From the NCBI RefSeq assembly GCF_026151205.1, contig NC_087082.1, forward strand, positions 9,680,901-9,744,900: DNA of 64,000 nucleotides, given 5' to 3'. The translations under genes were made by a program, and so were the position numbers. Origin of the DNA: Bolinopsis microptera. Lineage: Eukaryota; Ctenophora; Tentaculata; Lobata; Bolinopsidae. Position 1 is the stretch's first letter; each line of letters starts with the position of its first letter. The notes beneath the pieces were generated by a model that had not been told where the DNA came from, ran no database searches, and saw only the letters and a program-made list of their open reading frames with translations. Positions 11,491-23,949 of the stretch are shown piece after piece.

Positions 11491-12063
11491 CTAACTATTG
11501 AATGTAGGGTCCAAAATTAAATTATAAATATGCAGCTCACTTCTATCCTGAGCGACGAGGGCCAATTCGTATATTTCAAATGTGTCTCCTTCTGTCATTG
11601 CGATAGTAATATAGTCCATCAGTATCCCAGCGCACGCTTCGATTTCTCCCTCGGATGGATTATAGGTCTCAGCGTCCATCGTACTATACACGACTGGCTG
11701 TGGAGCAGAACAATCAAAACCTGTACATTGGCAGGTTTTGATCATGTTGTCTGATGGCTCGCACTCCATCGGGTCCCAGCTGTTCTTACTCTCGGTTCGG
11801 AATGTTCTGACTTCTGTAATACAGTGCAAGTTGTCTAGTTGAATCATAACCTGAGCAAAATTTTGATCGTCTGTATCCATTTTGAGACCGGTCGACATTT
11901 CCATGTCAAGCATAAGTCCACAATTTGGACAACTGGCAGCATCGTATCTGGACAGGAATTCTGGCTTAATCTCTATCTCACCATCCAGCCGCTCTCGCAA
12001 ATCTCCTTGGGACAGGCAGATCATCGCAAGAAAAAAAAGAGCTATTGTAAACTCTGTCATCAT
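11491..12063 (-). CDS. Intronless secreted cysteine-containing protein, 190 aa
   Basis: The frame starts at an ATG and encodes an N-terminal hydrophobic signal peptide of about 20 residues (ending near LSQG), so the product is probably secreted. The mature part is acidic with cysteines in CPNC, HC, ECE, CQC, DC and AC contexts, consistent with several disulfides. There is no transmembrane segment after the signal peptide. An A/T-rich GTTATA motif lies about 48 nt upstream of the ATG (12111-12116) and could be a TATA-like element. Family not recognised. Length, the signal peptide and the low chance of a 190-codon open frame in AT-rich DNA support a real gene. Confidence 0.75.
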   Translation of the reverse strand: MMTEFTIALFFLAMICLSQGDLRERLDGEIEIKPEFLSRYDAASCPNCGLMLDMEMSTGLKMDTDDQNFAQVMIQLDNLHCITEVRTFRTESKNSWDPMECEPSDNMIKTCQCTGFDCSAPQPVVYSTMDAETYNPSEGEIEACAGILMDYITIAMTEGDTFEIYELALVAQDRSELHIYNLILDPTFNS

Positions 12064-12499
12064 TCGTCAGGACTGATCAACAGCTACTTGAATAATCTTT
12101 GTTGAGAGAATATAACGAAATAAATGATTCAGAATGAAGCTACAGTATTCCCTGATTAACCGCGTCCATTATTTCCCCCCAAATTAGGAATTAATATGAT
12201 AACAATCAATACCTCGATTAACGGCGGCTTTTACTTTTCACTCAAACTACGCAGGTAACAGGTTTTACTGTAGTATACGTAAATTATGTAAATAGTAGGT
12301 GATTCCTCTTCTTTCACACACTGAACCTTTTTATAAAAATAGATCAGTTAATATCAACATGGATTCAATCAGTAATCCCAGTTTGTTTAAGCTAAAATGG
12401 GTCATGAGATTACCCTGTGCAAATCGCTAAGAGCTGCAGTGAGGACTCCGACTAGGCTGAGCCCTTGAAAAGTTTCGAAACGTACGGCTATTAGAAAAT

Positions 12500-13045
12500 A
12501 AAGCTCCCACAGAACAAGGCTCCCAGATAATAAGGCTCTTAGAAAAGGAGGCTTTTATAAAATAAGGATCTTAGAAAATAAGGCTCCCAGATAATAAGTC
12601 TCTTAGTATAACTATAAGAGACTTATTATCTGGGAGCCTTATAAGGATAAGGCTTTTTAAAAAATAAGGCTCCTAGATAACAAGGCTCTTAGAAAAGGAG
12701 GCTCTTAGAAAATAATGATCTTAGAAAATAAGGCTCCTAAAAATAAGGCTCCTAGATAACAAGGCTCTTAGAAAAGGAGGCTCTTAGAAAATAAGGCTCC
12801 TAAAAATAAGGCTCCTAGATAACAAAGCTCTTAGAAAAGGAGGCTCTTAGAAAATAATGATCTTAGAAAATAAGGCTCCTAAAAATAAGGCTCCTAGATA
12901 ACAAGGCTCTTAGAAAAGGAGGCTCTTAGAAAATAATGATCTTAGAAAATAAGGCTCCTAAAAATAAGGCTCCTGGTATAAAGGATAAGGCTTTTAGAAA
13001 ATAAGGCTCCTTATAGATAATAAGGCTTTTTATAGAAAATACGGC
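12500..13045. repeat. Tandem AATAAGGCTCCTAGA-type minisatellite
   Basis: Irregular tandem array of short modules such as AATAAGGCTC, TTAGAAAAGGAGGCTC and TTAGAAAATAATGATC. From about 12690 they assemble into a higher-order unit of roughly 80 bp repeated at least three times. A related phrase recurs at about 15090. Confidence 0.8.
12582..12638. repeat. Near-perfect hairpin inside the minisatellite
   Basis: A left arm of about 25 nt (GGCTCCCAGATAATAAGTCT...) is followed after a short spacer by its reverse complement. This is a local inversion of the array unit. Confidence 0.8.
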
Positions 13046-13284
13046 TGATGAGAAGTACAGTACGTATAGTACGTACTTCTCAAAATATCGTAAAAATACG
13101 TACTTTTAATAAATTAAGGAAAAGTACACAGACGCATTATTCAATACACGAGTCTACCTGTCCCTCTAAACCGCAATGCAAGGTAGAAATCAAAATTTTA
13201 AATAGATAATCCTGAATCCATTCAACATTTAAAGTTTGATCATTTTTATATCAATTGAGTTAGTATTTTATATCAATTGAGTTA

Positions 13285-13602
13285 CCTTATCGGACCTTAT
13301 TTGGACGGAAATTCCTTGAACGCTGGAGGCCCTAGCGTTCATCTTAATGTCCGTTCAAATAAAGTCCGTTCAATTAATGTCCGTCCAAGTTAAAGTCCGT
13401 TGAATTTTTTTGTCCAGAATGACAACATTTTAATTTCAGTCAATTTCAATAGCTATCATTAGACTAAACTATATCGTTTAAAAATCATTTTTTAAACGAT
13501 ATAGGATTTTTGATAGTTTTTATTGGCTTCTAGCGTTCATATTAATGTCCGTTCATAATTATGTCCGTTCAAGTAATGTCCGTCCAAATAAGGTCCGATA
13601 GG
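13285..13602. mobile_element. Pogo-type MITE, ~318 bp
   Basis: Terminal inverted repeats begin CCTTATCGGACCTTATTTGG and end in the reverse complement ...CCAAATAAGGTCCGATAGG, flanked by TA on both sides. TA flanks are the target signature of the Tc1/mariner-pogo superfamily. Subterminal repeats of GTCCGTTCAA and GTCCGTCCAA occur at both ends. The same ends bound the 21863-29398 element, which holds a pogo-like transposase remnant. Confidence 0.8.
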
Positions 13603-13632
13603 TAGGTATTTTGATAATTTTTGAAATCTTAA

Positions 13633-13800
13633 TTTTACCAAAACCCATAATTATGGATAAAGTGAACCGCTGCCAGTGTCTCTCTTTTCCAAACAAAAGG
13701 AAATGATATTAATTTGAGGAACCGTCCGCAAATGCAAATTGATACCGAGAATGAAATCGGTCGCTCGCTTTTCCCATTCAATAAGCTTTAAATAATTTTT
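13633..13800 (+). repeat. Solo copy of the 25005-25515 element arm
   Basis: Contains TTTTACCAAAACCCAT, GCTGCCAGTGTCTCTC, AAAAGGAAATGATATTAATT and GAGAATGAAATCGGTCGCTC, matching the inverted-repeat arms at 25005-25160 and 25370-25515. Only one arm is present here. Confidence 0.7.
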
Positions 13801-14369
13801 ACAGCATCGCATTCAGCTTGGTCAGAAAATGTTTCAATAATTCATACAAGGGGGGACCCTTGTGTTCAGGTTCAAAAATTTTGAAAATAATATTTATTTA
13901 AATTTTTAAATATTGGTACCAAAATTTTTTGCTTGCTGAGCTGATTACGACCACATACAAATTTTTTCGATATAACTGTGGAAGTTATAGGCCAAAAACT
14001 ACTAAAACTGCAAATAAAGTGTGGACTTAATGCCTTTTCTCATGTCTCAGGGAGTCTCAGGGAACAAAAAAAGTTCCCTCAGAGAAGGCTCTACAAACGT
14101 ACTTAATGCCTTTTCTCAGGGAGGGTTTTGGGATAACGAGCTAAATATTCAAGCTGCCTTTTGTGACAGCTAAAACAGTATTTTCATAACTTGATTCATA
14201 GCTTAAGTTGTAGAGAATCTTCGCCTGAAAATTTTGGTACCAATATCTCAAAATTTCGTAAAAATGGACTTAATGCCTTTTCTCAGGGAACGGCAGTATA
14301 TACTTTATGACAATCTGTTGTAAAACATTGTATCACGTTGCGACCCCCACGGTCGTTTCACTATGGGGA

Positions 14370-14790
14370 GCCGCGCACTTCGTGCGCGGCGGGTCATACA
14401 ACGTATGACAAGTAAAACAGGGGTTCCAGAAAACCCACTTCCCGATACTCCTGAAACTTATAATTTTTTACAGTCGATTTGGTCAACGTCTAGACGCCCT
14501 GCAAAATTTCAGATCTCTAACTCATTTTTAACATGGATTTCAAGGCACCTGAATATGGCGATTTTGGGGTTTTTACCGAATTTCGTATAACATGCTGGCG
14601 CGTATTTTGCGCAAATTTCTTAAAAACCTTCACATAACTATTTTTTATTCCTGAATCCTGTTATCTTTAACATTGAATTAGAATGTTTTAAGCTTAAATA
14701 TACCTGCTGAACTACTTTCGATGAGTCTTAATGCCTAGCTGAAAAACAATAAAGGGGATATAATAGTATAGGGGGTAAATAGTATTGTAA
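14370..14790 (+). mobile_element. Dispersed element, inverted relative to copy at 23480-23945
   Basis: Shares CCCGATACTCCTGAAAC, AACGTCTAGACGCCCTG, CTGAATATGGCGATTTTGGG and CATAACTATTTTTTATTCCTG with the 23.5-23.9 kb copy, which lies on the opposite strand. This copy also has a GC hairpin at 14370-14390 (GCCGCGCAC, loop TTC, GTGCGCGGC). Both copies have GGGGGTATAATAGTA-like runs at the far end. Element class is unknown. Confidence 0.65.
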
Positions 14791-15187
14791 ATATAAATAT
14801 AATGGCAACGGTAATGCTTGGTGCTTGCCAGCATTGTGATTTCCCCATCTCAATCTGATAATTATTAATTTTCCTAGACTGATACAAAATGAAGCAAACC
14901 TATTTCTGTGCACAGATTTCTGAAATTTTCGCCATGAGCCAAAGATCACACTCAGTATTTATGCTACTGAACAGTAATATTGACGTATGTTACTCGTCTA
15001 AATTCTTCGAAGTAGCGGCGCCGCTTTCTTTTCATTTTTAGTGAACGTTCCGTAAGTACATTACAACTAATTCCTCCTAAAGACAAAGACTCTTAGAAAA
15101 TAAGGCGGGATTGTGATTATGTTACAGGTCTAAGGTTAAAGTGTTCCAGGAAGCCAAACTTTAGGTCACCAACGATAAAATGCATAG

Positions 15188-15670
15188 ATGCGGAGTTCGT
15201 TGATTTTTGGCGTAGAGTTCGTGGAGTTCGTTCAAAATTTGGAGTTCGTTAGAGTTCGTTGGAGTTCGTTAGTCAATTTTTCAAAAAAAAACATGGAAAA
15301 TGTTTTTTTAAAAAAGTAATCAGCTCAGGATTTCTCGCATGATCTCAGATATTGAAGTTTTCTGCAACGTGTCCAGGGAACGTGCGCGCGCAAACTATTG
15401 GCGCCAGAATGTTCCAGTCGATCGACCAGTCCTTGTACTGTGAAATGTACATGACAGTGTACACGCGACGTGTGGTAGAAGTTTCGAGTACCAATATATT
15501 TAGTTGTTTTACAATCGTATGTTATGTGTTGAATTGGCTGAATTGTAAATACAATTTCTGTTTAATTTCATTTTACGTAAGTTGTACAAAACGAACTCCT
15601 CAAGAGTTCGTAATTTTGGGTTGATGAGTTCGTAGAGTTCGTTGTCACTGAGGAGTTCGTAGAGTTCGTA
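15188..15670. repeat. Clustered GAGTTCGT motifs on both flanks of a 320 bp spacer
   Basis: At 15188-15270 and 15590-15670 the octamer GAGTTCGT recurs irregularly, with one inverted copy (ACGAACTC) at about 15590. The spacer has a short plus-strand open frame with no recognisable domain. Confidence 0.6.
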
Positions 15671-15836
15671 CGTATCATCTATGATAAAATGAGGATAAAA
15701 TGAGTTCCTCTTCCTTCTGGATCGCTTGTCTAAATTTAGACAAGTCAGTTGATATCTATAATCAGTAAGAAACTTTCATTTAATTATGTGTTTATATTTA
15801 ATTATAGTTTAAGGGCCAAGTTCAAATGGGGCGCGC

Positions 15837-16282
15837 GACAGCAGCAGTTAGCAGCAGTGAGCAGCAGTTAGCAGCAGTTAGCAGCAGTGAGCAGCAGTGA
15901 GCAGCAGTGAGCAGCAGTTAGCAGCAGTGAGCAGCAGTTAGCAGCAGTTAGCAGCAGTTAGCAGCAGTTAGCAGCAGTGAGCAGCAGTTAGCAGCAGTTA
16001 GCAGCAGTGAGCAGCAGCGAGCAGCAGTGAGCAGCAGTGAGCTGCAGTTAGCACAATAGCAGCAGTTAGCAGCAGTTAGCAGCAGTTATCAGCAGTGAGC
16101 AGCAGTTAGCAGCAGTTAGCAGCAGTTAGCAGCAGTGAGTAGCAGTGAGCAACAGTTAGCAGCAGTGAGCAGCAGTGAGCAGCAGTGAGCAGTAGTGAGC
16201 AGCAGTGAGCAGCAGTTAGCAGCAGTTAGCAGCAGTGAGCAGCAGTGAGCAGCAGTGAGCAGCAGTTAGCACTTAGCAGCAG
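15837..16282 (+). repeat. 9-bp (AGCAGCAGT[T/G]) array, ~49 copies
   Basis: Units are GCAGCAGTTA or GCAGCAGTGA with a 9-bp period and interspersed T/G variants. The array ends in CAGCAGTTTCTTGGCACTTT. The same array family ends with the same flank at 35520, so the array travels with its flank. Confidence 0.9.
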
Positions 16283-16315
16283 TTTCTTGGCACTTTGGTC
16301 CTCCTGTGAGTGTGA

Positions 16316-16345
16316 CTAGTGTAAGCCGGCCTTCGGCCTGAGATT
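16316..16345 (-). mobile_element. Helitron-like 3' terminus (minus orientation)
   Basis: On the minus strand, AGGCCGAAGGCCGGCTTACACTAG followed by T (read as two parts: GGCC-GAA-GGCC hairpin, then TTACACTAG). A short hairpin about 10 nt before CTAG, inserted next to T, is the classic Helitron 3' end. A near-identical terminus lies at 37847-37870 on the plus strand. The 5' TC end was not located. Confidence 0.55.
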
Positions 16346-16797
16346 ATTGATTAAGATTAATGAAGTCATGATCAAGATCAACGACTGAGGAGTGAGGAGG
16401 CTCACTCTGTGTTCAATGCTGCGATTAGCTGAGCAAGATATTTATTAGACAGCCCATATATTTATAGATTCTAATGCAACTGTGCAGAATGCAGAAAACA
16501 TAGAGACTAATATAATGAAGCATCTACATTCTACAAACTCGATCAGAATATAGTTAAAATATTCACATAATTCCAGGAAAAAGGAAATGCGTACCTACCA
16601 GTAAAATAAAACGAAATAGCTCGAGGGATGGTAACATCATACCTGCTGCTAACCTAATACCCAGAATCCGTTGAGAGATGATCAACTGCGGAGCTTCCTC
16701 TGAACCGCTTTCAACCAGAAATCAGAATGCAGTGTAATGAGCTGTATTTAAAAAAAGAAAACTCGAGATGGCTCATTAACTTACTACCTTATAGTTA

Positions 16798-16882
16798 TCG
16801 GACATAATTGTCGCGGACAATTGTTCACGCTAAGGTCTTCAGCGTGAAAGTAATGTCTGCGGTAATTATGTCCGATAATATA
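16798..16882. mobile_element. Small palindromic MITE
   Basis: Arms TTATCGGACATAATTGTCGC and GCGGTAATTATGTCCGATAA are nearly perfect inverted repeats around ~45 bp that itself contains CACGCTAAGG/CTTCAGCGTG. The GTCCG motifs and TTATCGGAC suggest kinship with the pogo-type family at 13285. Confidence 0.65.
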
Positions 16883-17409
16883 ATAATAATAATAATAAGT
16901 AGGAATTTATACATCGCTTTATAGCCATAAAGAACTCAAAACCCAAAGATTCAGTTCAAACCATCTAAAGCGACTCATGAGTAACATGTACATAAGAACT
17001 TGTTTTTATGAAGTATGGATTTTATGAGAAAGGTAATACATGATACTTATACAAATACGTTTTCAAAGAGATGAGTTTTTAGTTTCTTTTTAAATAAGAC
17101 GATATCGGTTAGTGTTCTCAATTGATAAGGAAGCTTATTCCAAACAGAGGGTCCGCAGTAGCTGAAACTTCTCTCGGTTTTACTATAGTTTGAAATAGGA
17201 GGAACATTTAGGAGGAAATAGTCTTCTATATATATACATATATGATATATATATATAGATATATGAAGCGAGACGATATATATTGCCATTTTACTGACAC
17301 CAAGTCATCAACTTAGTAACATGACTTTCCACGAAAGCCGTGAGGGATATATCATTAAACCTTTTTTGACTGTGTCGAATGCTTTTATGGCCTTTTGACC
17401 AGTACGAAG

Positions 17410-17735
17410 TTTATATCCTTAAATATTGCCGTATAACCGTTGGATCAGTACCCTGGCCTTTAACTAATGGTGTATTATAATTGTTAGATGATTGACCTAA
17501 TCTACTAAATTTCAGACCAAGGAATTTTAATTGGGCACCTACATGTAGTCACAAAAATGTGACATTAGTGCCAAACAACAATAAGTTTTATTTCTGAGCA
17601 GTGCATATAGGAGTATGGGTTACGTGGTTAATGTTCAGATGCTAATGTTCAGAACTTCTGAACATGTTAGGTTAATAGATGCCAAAATTAAGCCACTAAT
17701 CGTCGAAAACGCTATTATTTTTGTTTACCTATTTT
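17410..17735 (+). repeat. Dispersed duplicate of 20790-21117
   Basis: Long match in the same orientation, including ATAACCGTTGGATCA, GTGCCAAACAACAATAA, TTCTGAGCAGTGCATAT and GTCGAAAACGCTATTATTTT. It forms part of a collinear duplication with 15.72-16.42 kb and 20.17-20.6 kb. Confidence 0.75.
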
Positions 17736-18584
17736 ATTGGGCTCGAAAAAGGCTTGTAGAATGATAGCTTAGGATCTCCATCAATCATTAATTCCTCTCA
17801 GATTCATTTAAAGCGCTTAACAGCACCAGTTTTAACTCTAGGTTCGTTCTGAATATCTCAGATTAACTCAACTTACTAGGTATTCATATCGAGTAAAACT
17901 TAGATGTTCCAGAAACATCCCAGCATCTCCTCTGCAAGTGCATCCAGATCATGACGCGTATGGAGGATCTTAACAACAGTAAACTCAACCATATCTTCAA
18001 ATTTGTGTAACAGTCGACAAGACTAGATAGGGACAACCTTTTTGGGTAACCTCCTAGGATTCTTCAACAGGAACTTCCGGTAAATTCCACACTAGGAACT
18101 CAACCTAGGCCCATCCCCGCATAGAGACATATCTCCCATGCTTTGGCCTTGCTCGGAAGTCCCTTGTTTGATATTTATTATTTTATGATTTTTTGTATAT
18201 ATATATATAGCAACCACATCCTTTTTAAATCCGCTGGAGCTTAGTGTTTAGTTTATTTATTTTATTTAACATGATCTTAGCCTATAAACCCGTGTTTAGT
18301 TTACAATATTGCTATCAGAGACGTGTTATATTCATCACTATTTTAATATTTTTACTGCTTGATTCAGAGAAATCTAGCTTTTTCCGAGAAACTAATCTTT
18401 AATAGATTAGATAAAATGTACTCAGCCATTCTTTTTGTTTGATTATTACTCAGTATTTTTTAGTTTTGTACCGTTTTGAGTCACATAGTTTTGTACGTCT
18501 TCCTAAGACTTGTTTTCCTTTCCTAGTTTGTAAGTTATTTTAAAGATTTGTGCATATTCCAGTTGCTTTTAAAACAATTTTATC

Positions 18585-19312
18585 TCAAATAACGATGTTT
18601 AATAAAATGATGCAAAGAACTATTTCGAAGATCTAATCAACACCGACTTTTAATGTGTAGGAGTACAGCAACGAAATATATATATATATATATATATTAT
18701 GATTGGCTACTGGGACACGTCATACACACGGTTGGATTGTTAATTCGGTTGAAGTACCTTTACATCCATTATCACCATAATCTGAACATGATTTATTAAA
18801 GATTTGCAATATTGAAAACGAAAAATCTGAATAAACTGAAAATTTTGAAATTGAAAGCTGCACTCAAATGATGGAAGGCAAAAATTTACTCATAACTAGC
18901 AAGGTAATAACTACAAATGAACAGCAGATTTATAAATCTGCTGATAAAAATTAGATAAAAGACATGGTAACTGATAAGAGTTTGAAATTACACGTAAGCA
19001 GATAAAGTGTCTAAAATTTCTGTCGCAAATCAAGTTTATAGTGCATCATGAATTTAGGCCTGTTCGATCAAATATATATAATTGTGGGTGGCGTCGTCTG
19101 CTTACAGTGCTCAATCGGCAAGCCGAGAGCTAGATACAAAATGAAACGACCGGTTGAGTCAGACAAATGTTTCAATCATGATACAAAACCATGATATCAT
19201 CACTGATATATATATATTTTGTAGCTGTACTCCTACACATTAAAAGTCGGTGTTGATTAGATCTTCGAAATAAGTCTTTGCATCATTTTATTAAACATCG
19301 TTATCTCAAATT
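18585..19312. mobile_element. Inverted-repeat element of ~730 bp
   Basis: Terminal inverted repeats of about 90 nt: 18585-18677 contains AACGATGTTTAATAAAATGA and CGACTTTTAATGTGTAGGAG, and 19224-19312 contains the reverse complement. AT dinucleotide runs lie just inside both arms. No transposase frame is present. Confidence 0.75.
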
Positions 19313-19333
19313 ATTTGTTATATAGTAGTGTTG

Positions 19334-19720
<387 letters not shown>

Positions 19721-20094
19721 AATAATCACAATAACGTACCTACGGTAAACAGTATCATACACTAGTTCAACACGGTGGATACGATATTTATTATCGTATG
19801 ATTAGTTAAATAGGAAGATACGATATGTAGTATCGTATAATGAGTTAAATACGGAGGTACGATAATTAGTATCGTACAATAATGGAACCACAAACCTTCA
19901 CAAGCAGTCATTGCTGTAACACTATAACAGGATTATAAATACGATAAAACGGGTATCACTCTAAACTCTTATACACAAGAAGTGCAGTATTACTTTCAAT
20001 TCGATCGAATGACTATAATTTGAATCCTAAGTTAGGGATGCAAAAAAGAAACAGAAAATTCGAACAATAAGTTCCGAAAGTAAAAATATATAAA

Positions 20095-20095
<1 letters not shown>

Positions 20096-20161
<66 letters not shown>

Positions 20162-20168
20162 TCTCTTT
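20096..20168. repeat. (CT)n microsatellite
   Basis: About 70 nt of CT repeats, opposite in strand sense to the GA tract at 19354. Confidence 0.95.
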
Positions 20169-21117
20169 GGGTCGCTTGTCTAGACAAGTCAGTTGGGAAT
20201 TGGGATCTAATCAGTAAGAAACTTTCATTTAATTATGTGATCTAGTTATTCAGTTCATGATCAAGATCAACGACTACGGAGGCTAACTCTAAGTTCAACT
20301 TGAGCTCTGATGTGCTGGACAATAATCTACCAATTATTTCTGAAAGATAATTGAATTCTAATAGAGGCATAGTTCTTAAAAATAAGGACAAGAAATGTTG
20401 ACTTCGTCACATCATTTTGGTGACAATTTTAACATCAACTGCCCTATCTTGAATCATCCATACTCCTTATATTTAAAGTCACTATTGTGACGGTACATTA
20501 GAACTAGACAGAAACAAAGTGTGAAGGGCCTGAACGGAACCCCGGAGTTTTACCGCTTTTCAAACCAAAATCAGATATAAATGATTTCGGCAATGCATCC
20601 AAAATTTAAAGTGCCATAAAATGTGACAGAATTAACCTCATTAACCAAATATCAATAATCAAGTGCGTGTATTAGGGAACTAATATATTTAAGGGCTGCA
20701 ATCGATAGAATAAATATCACGTAATGAGTTAAAAGGTTCTTGTGGACACCATGATACAGTAAAAAAGAGGTATCGTATTATAAGTGTGACAAATTTAACC
20801 AAATATTGCCTTATAACCGTTGGATCATGAGGACCCTTTAACTAATGGCGTATTATAATTGTTAGATTGACATAATCTATTATATTTCAGACCAAGGAAT
20901 GTTAATTGAGCAGCTAAGTCAGTAAGTCACAAAAATGTGACATTTTAAACATTATAGTGCCAAACAACAATAAATTTTATTTCTGAGCAGTGCATATGGT
21001 AGACGGGAGTATGGGTCACGTGGCTAACTGGCTAGTGATCAGAACTTCTGAACGTGCTAGGTTAATAGATGCAAAAATTAAGCCACTATCGTCGAAAACG
21101 CTATTATTTTTGTTTAC
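20168..21117 (+). repeat. Copy B of an old segmental duplication
   Basis: Matches 15720-17735 in order: GCTTGTCTAGACAAGTCAG, AATCAGTAAGAAACTTTCAT, CATGATCAAGATCAACGACT, CCGCTTTTCAAACCAAAATCAG (diverged), then 20790-21117. It lacks the 9-bp array and the Helitron-like end found in copy A. A 75 bp piece (AAAGTCACTATTGTGACGGT) also recurs at 39075. Confidence 0.6.
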
Positions 21118-21131
21118 CAATATCCTCAAAC

Positions 21132-21765
21132 TCAATCGAACGTGTCCGTAAATGTTCTCTTTGATATTCATGACCCGATAAACCACATACGTAGTAAAAT
21201 TGAGCCGAGTTTATGAATCATAAACCTCGGCGGCGTTTATTGCATGATCTCTCGTATGTGAGATGAAAATTGGCTAAGATTGGCTAAAATCTAATCAACA
21301 AAATATCCTGCAGAATAAGCGTAGTTATAGGGACTAAAATATTCCACACTCCTTTCCTATATTTTCTTCGAATTTCCTGACCCAATAGATGAACTCATGA
21401 AGATCAGTGATCTAATATCACATACAGGAAGTTAAATGTTCTCTTCGATATTCCTGACCCAATAAATCACCTACGGTGTAAAATAGGGCCGAGTTTATAA
21501 ATCATAAACCTCGGCGGCGTTTATTACATGATTTTAGTCAACTTGTCGTTACTATTAAAGATTTAAGTCATATGCACTATAAAAAAGTATTGCTCTCATA
21601 AAATTATAACGTGGTAGGCACCAGAGCTATTTTAATAAAAGACAAAACGTAATTCGTGTCAACAATATATTTTGTGATTCGTATGTGAGATGAAAATTGG
21701 CTAAAATTGGCTAAAATCTAATTAACAAAATATCATTATCCCGCAGAAAGCGTAGGGACTGATGA
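21132..21765 (+). repeat. Tandem duplication with a ~145 bp insertion in the second copy
   Basis: Both copies contain AATGTTCTCT, AACCTCGGCGGCGTTTATT and GTATGTGAGATGAAAATTGG. In copy 2 about 145 nt (21528-21672) separates the last two blocks, which are adjacent in copy 1. Confidence 0.7.
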
Positions 21766-22024
21766 AAACTACTAAATTACTAACTTTCACGGATAGTTAC
21801 TCACTACACACTAGGGGCGGCGCGGCGGGATCGGAATAATATGAAAAATGAAAATGAATAAATACCTTATCGGGCCTTACTTGGACGGACATTACTTGAA
21901 CGCTGGAGGCCCTAGCGTTCATCTTAATGTCCGTTCAAATAAAGTCCGTTCAATTATTAATGTCCGTCCAAGTCAAAGTCCGTTCAAATTTTTTCAAAAA
22001 GTTTTCCATTTCGAACTTTTTGTC

Positions 22025-22480
22025 CAGAATATGACAACTATGAGAACTTTATTGTGCCGTAAGTTAACGACGGAAAAGTTCTCCTTGGTCTGCCGGAGGC
22101 ACAGAAAACTCTACTAGTATATGATGTTTTCAAGGGTCACTTGGCGGAAAAAGTCAAAGAAATTATGGCACTCAACAACATAGTTCATGAGTTAGTCCCC
22201 GCCAACATGACAAACTTGTTCCAGCCTCTAGATACCTTACTCGGGAATATTATGACTGGGATAAAGTGGTGGGTTTTGGAAAATTCCGCCATATTTTTCC
22301 CGTCATTAATTTTCCCAGTCATAAATTAACCCGCTATAATGTTCCCGAGTAACGTAAACTAATAATAATACATTTTGATGCTTGGTGGGTTTTGGAAGAT
22401 TTCCATAAAGCTAGAAATCACTGATGCTTGTTTAAGCATGGACTATTTCATGCACGAAAACCCATTTGATGAAGATGATA
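22025..22480 (+). pseudogene. Pogo/Tigger-type DDE transposase remnant
   Basis: Two frames read in series give LVCRRHRKL/LVYDVFKGHLAEKVKE and then NNIVHELVPANMTNLFQPLD. The last phrase matches the conserved 'VP.N.T...QPLD' region of the DDE superfamily endonuclease domain of pogo, Tigger and jerky transposases. A weak C-terminal echo, DYFMHENPFDEDD, follows at about 22440-22480. The N-terminal DNA-binding region and most of the catalytic domain are missing, and the frame is broken more than once. It is not functional. Confidence 0.7.
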
Positions 22481-23479
22481 TGTGATATTACTATTAGACA
22501 CTGATCATGTACACATATTTTTACATTTTTACTGCTTAATGACTGCTTTTCTTACTTACTGTATAAAAAATGGATTTAAAAATCATTTGCTGAAATTAAA
22601 AAAACGTTGGAGGCCCTAGCGTTCATTTTAATGTCCGTTCAAATAAAGTCCGTTCAATTAATGTCCGTCCAAGTTAAAGTCCGTTAAATCTTTTTGTCCA
22701 GAATGACAACTTTTTAATTTCAGTCAATTTCAATAGCTATCATTAAACTAAACTAGATCGTTTAAAAATCATTTGCTAAAATTTAAAAAACGTCAAAAAA
22801 AAGATGAAAAAAAATTCGGATTTTTGATGGTTTTGAATGCCTTCGAGCGTTCATATTAACCCATTAGGGACGATAGGGTCGTTTACGACCCATCTTTTCT
22901 AGAGGCTATAGATGACAAACCAAAATATTTGATTACACAAATTTTATGCACGGATGTTCAAAATCTATTGGGCTACATTATTTAGTTCGGAATATGGGCC
23001 TAATGAGTAACTAACAATTAGATAATTAAGTTAATTAGTCGTGATAATTGGAAATTATTCCAATTAACTTCTGGCCTTTATTGGGCCATTTAAACTTCAT
23101 GGAGGCCACGGTTGCTATGCGACATAAGTTGCGGGCAACGATTTCCTGAATGCTAGCGAAAAGCCCACGTCATTAATAGATTACATATCAGTACCAATAT
23201 CATGCGGTTCCACCATCATTCGTATCGGTGGTAACGTTCTACTCGGAACCCCGTATTCTAGATGCAGATGTATATCAAAGTTTTCTATTTTTATCTTCGA
23301 AGTTCGAATTTTACCGAAATTAATTTTATTAAGGATTTTTCATGATTCAAGACTTAATATTTCTGCATTTTTGGAAATTAAATTCAATTAATGATATCAT
23401 ATAACTATATAACTATAACTATATAATAATGATGTAACATGGTTATATAGCATAGGAGCACAATTCACTATGCAGAGTG

Positions 23480-23945
23480 CAGAAAAATATCACAGTGCTG
23501 GCAAGCACGACCGTTGCATTTATTGTGGGTATACTATGTTCCCCATTTACTATTATACCCCCTTTACTATTATACCCCCTTTACTATTATACCCCCTTTG
23601 GTACACGTTACAAGCCTCTTTTGTGCACGCATTAAGACTCATCGGAAGTCGTTAAGCAGAATTATTTTTAGTTCAAAACATTCTAATTTGACGTCAAAGA
23701 TGACAGGAATAAAAAATAGTTATGTTGAGATTTTTAAGAAATTTGCATAAAATACTCGCCAGCACTGTTATACGAAATTCGGTAAAAAACCCAAAATCGC
23801 CATATTCAGGTGCCTTAAAAACCATGTTAAATTGAGTTAGAGATCTGAAATTTTTCAGGGCGTCTAGACGTTGATCAAATCGACTGCAAAAAAAGTTTCA
23901 GGTTTCAGGAGTATCGGGAAATGGGTTTTCTAGAACCCCTGTTTT
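23480..23945 (-). mobile_element. Dispersed element, inverted copy of 14370-14790
   Basis: Same family as the 14.4 kb copy but on the opposite strand. It has three to four TACTATTATACCCCCTT repeats at 23548-23600 and the shared GACGTTGATCAAATCGACTG and CTGAATATGGCG-type blocks. Sits inside the piggyBac-like element. Confidence 0.65.
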
Positions 23946-23949
23946 ACGA

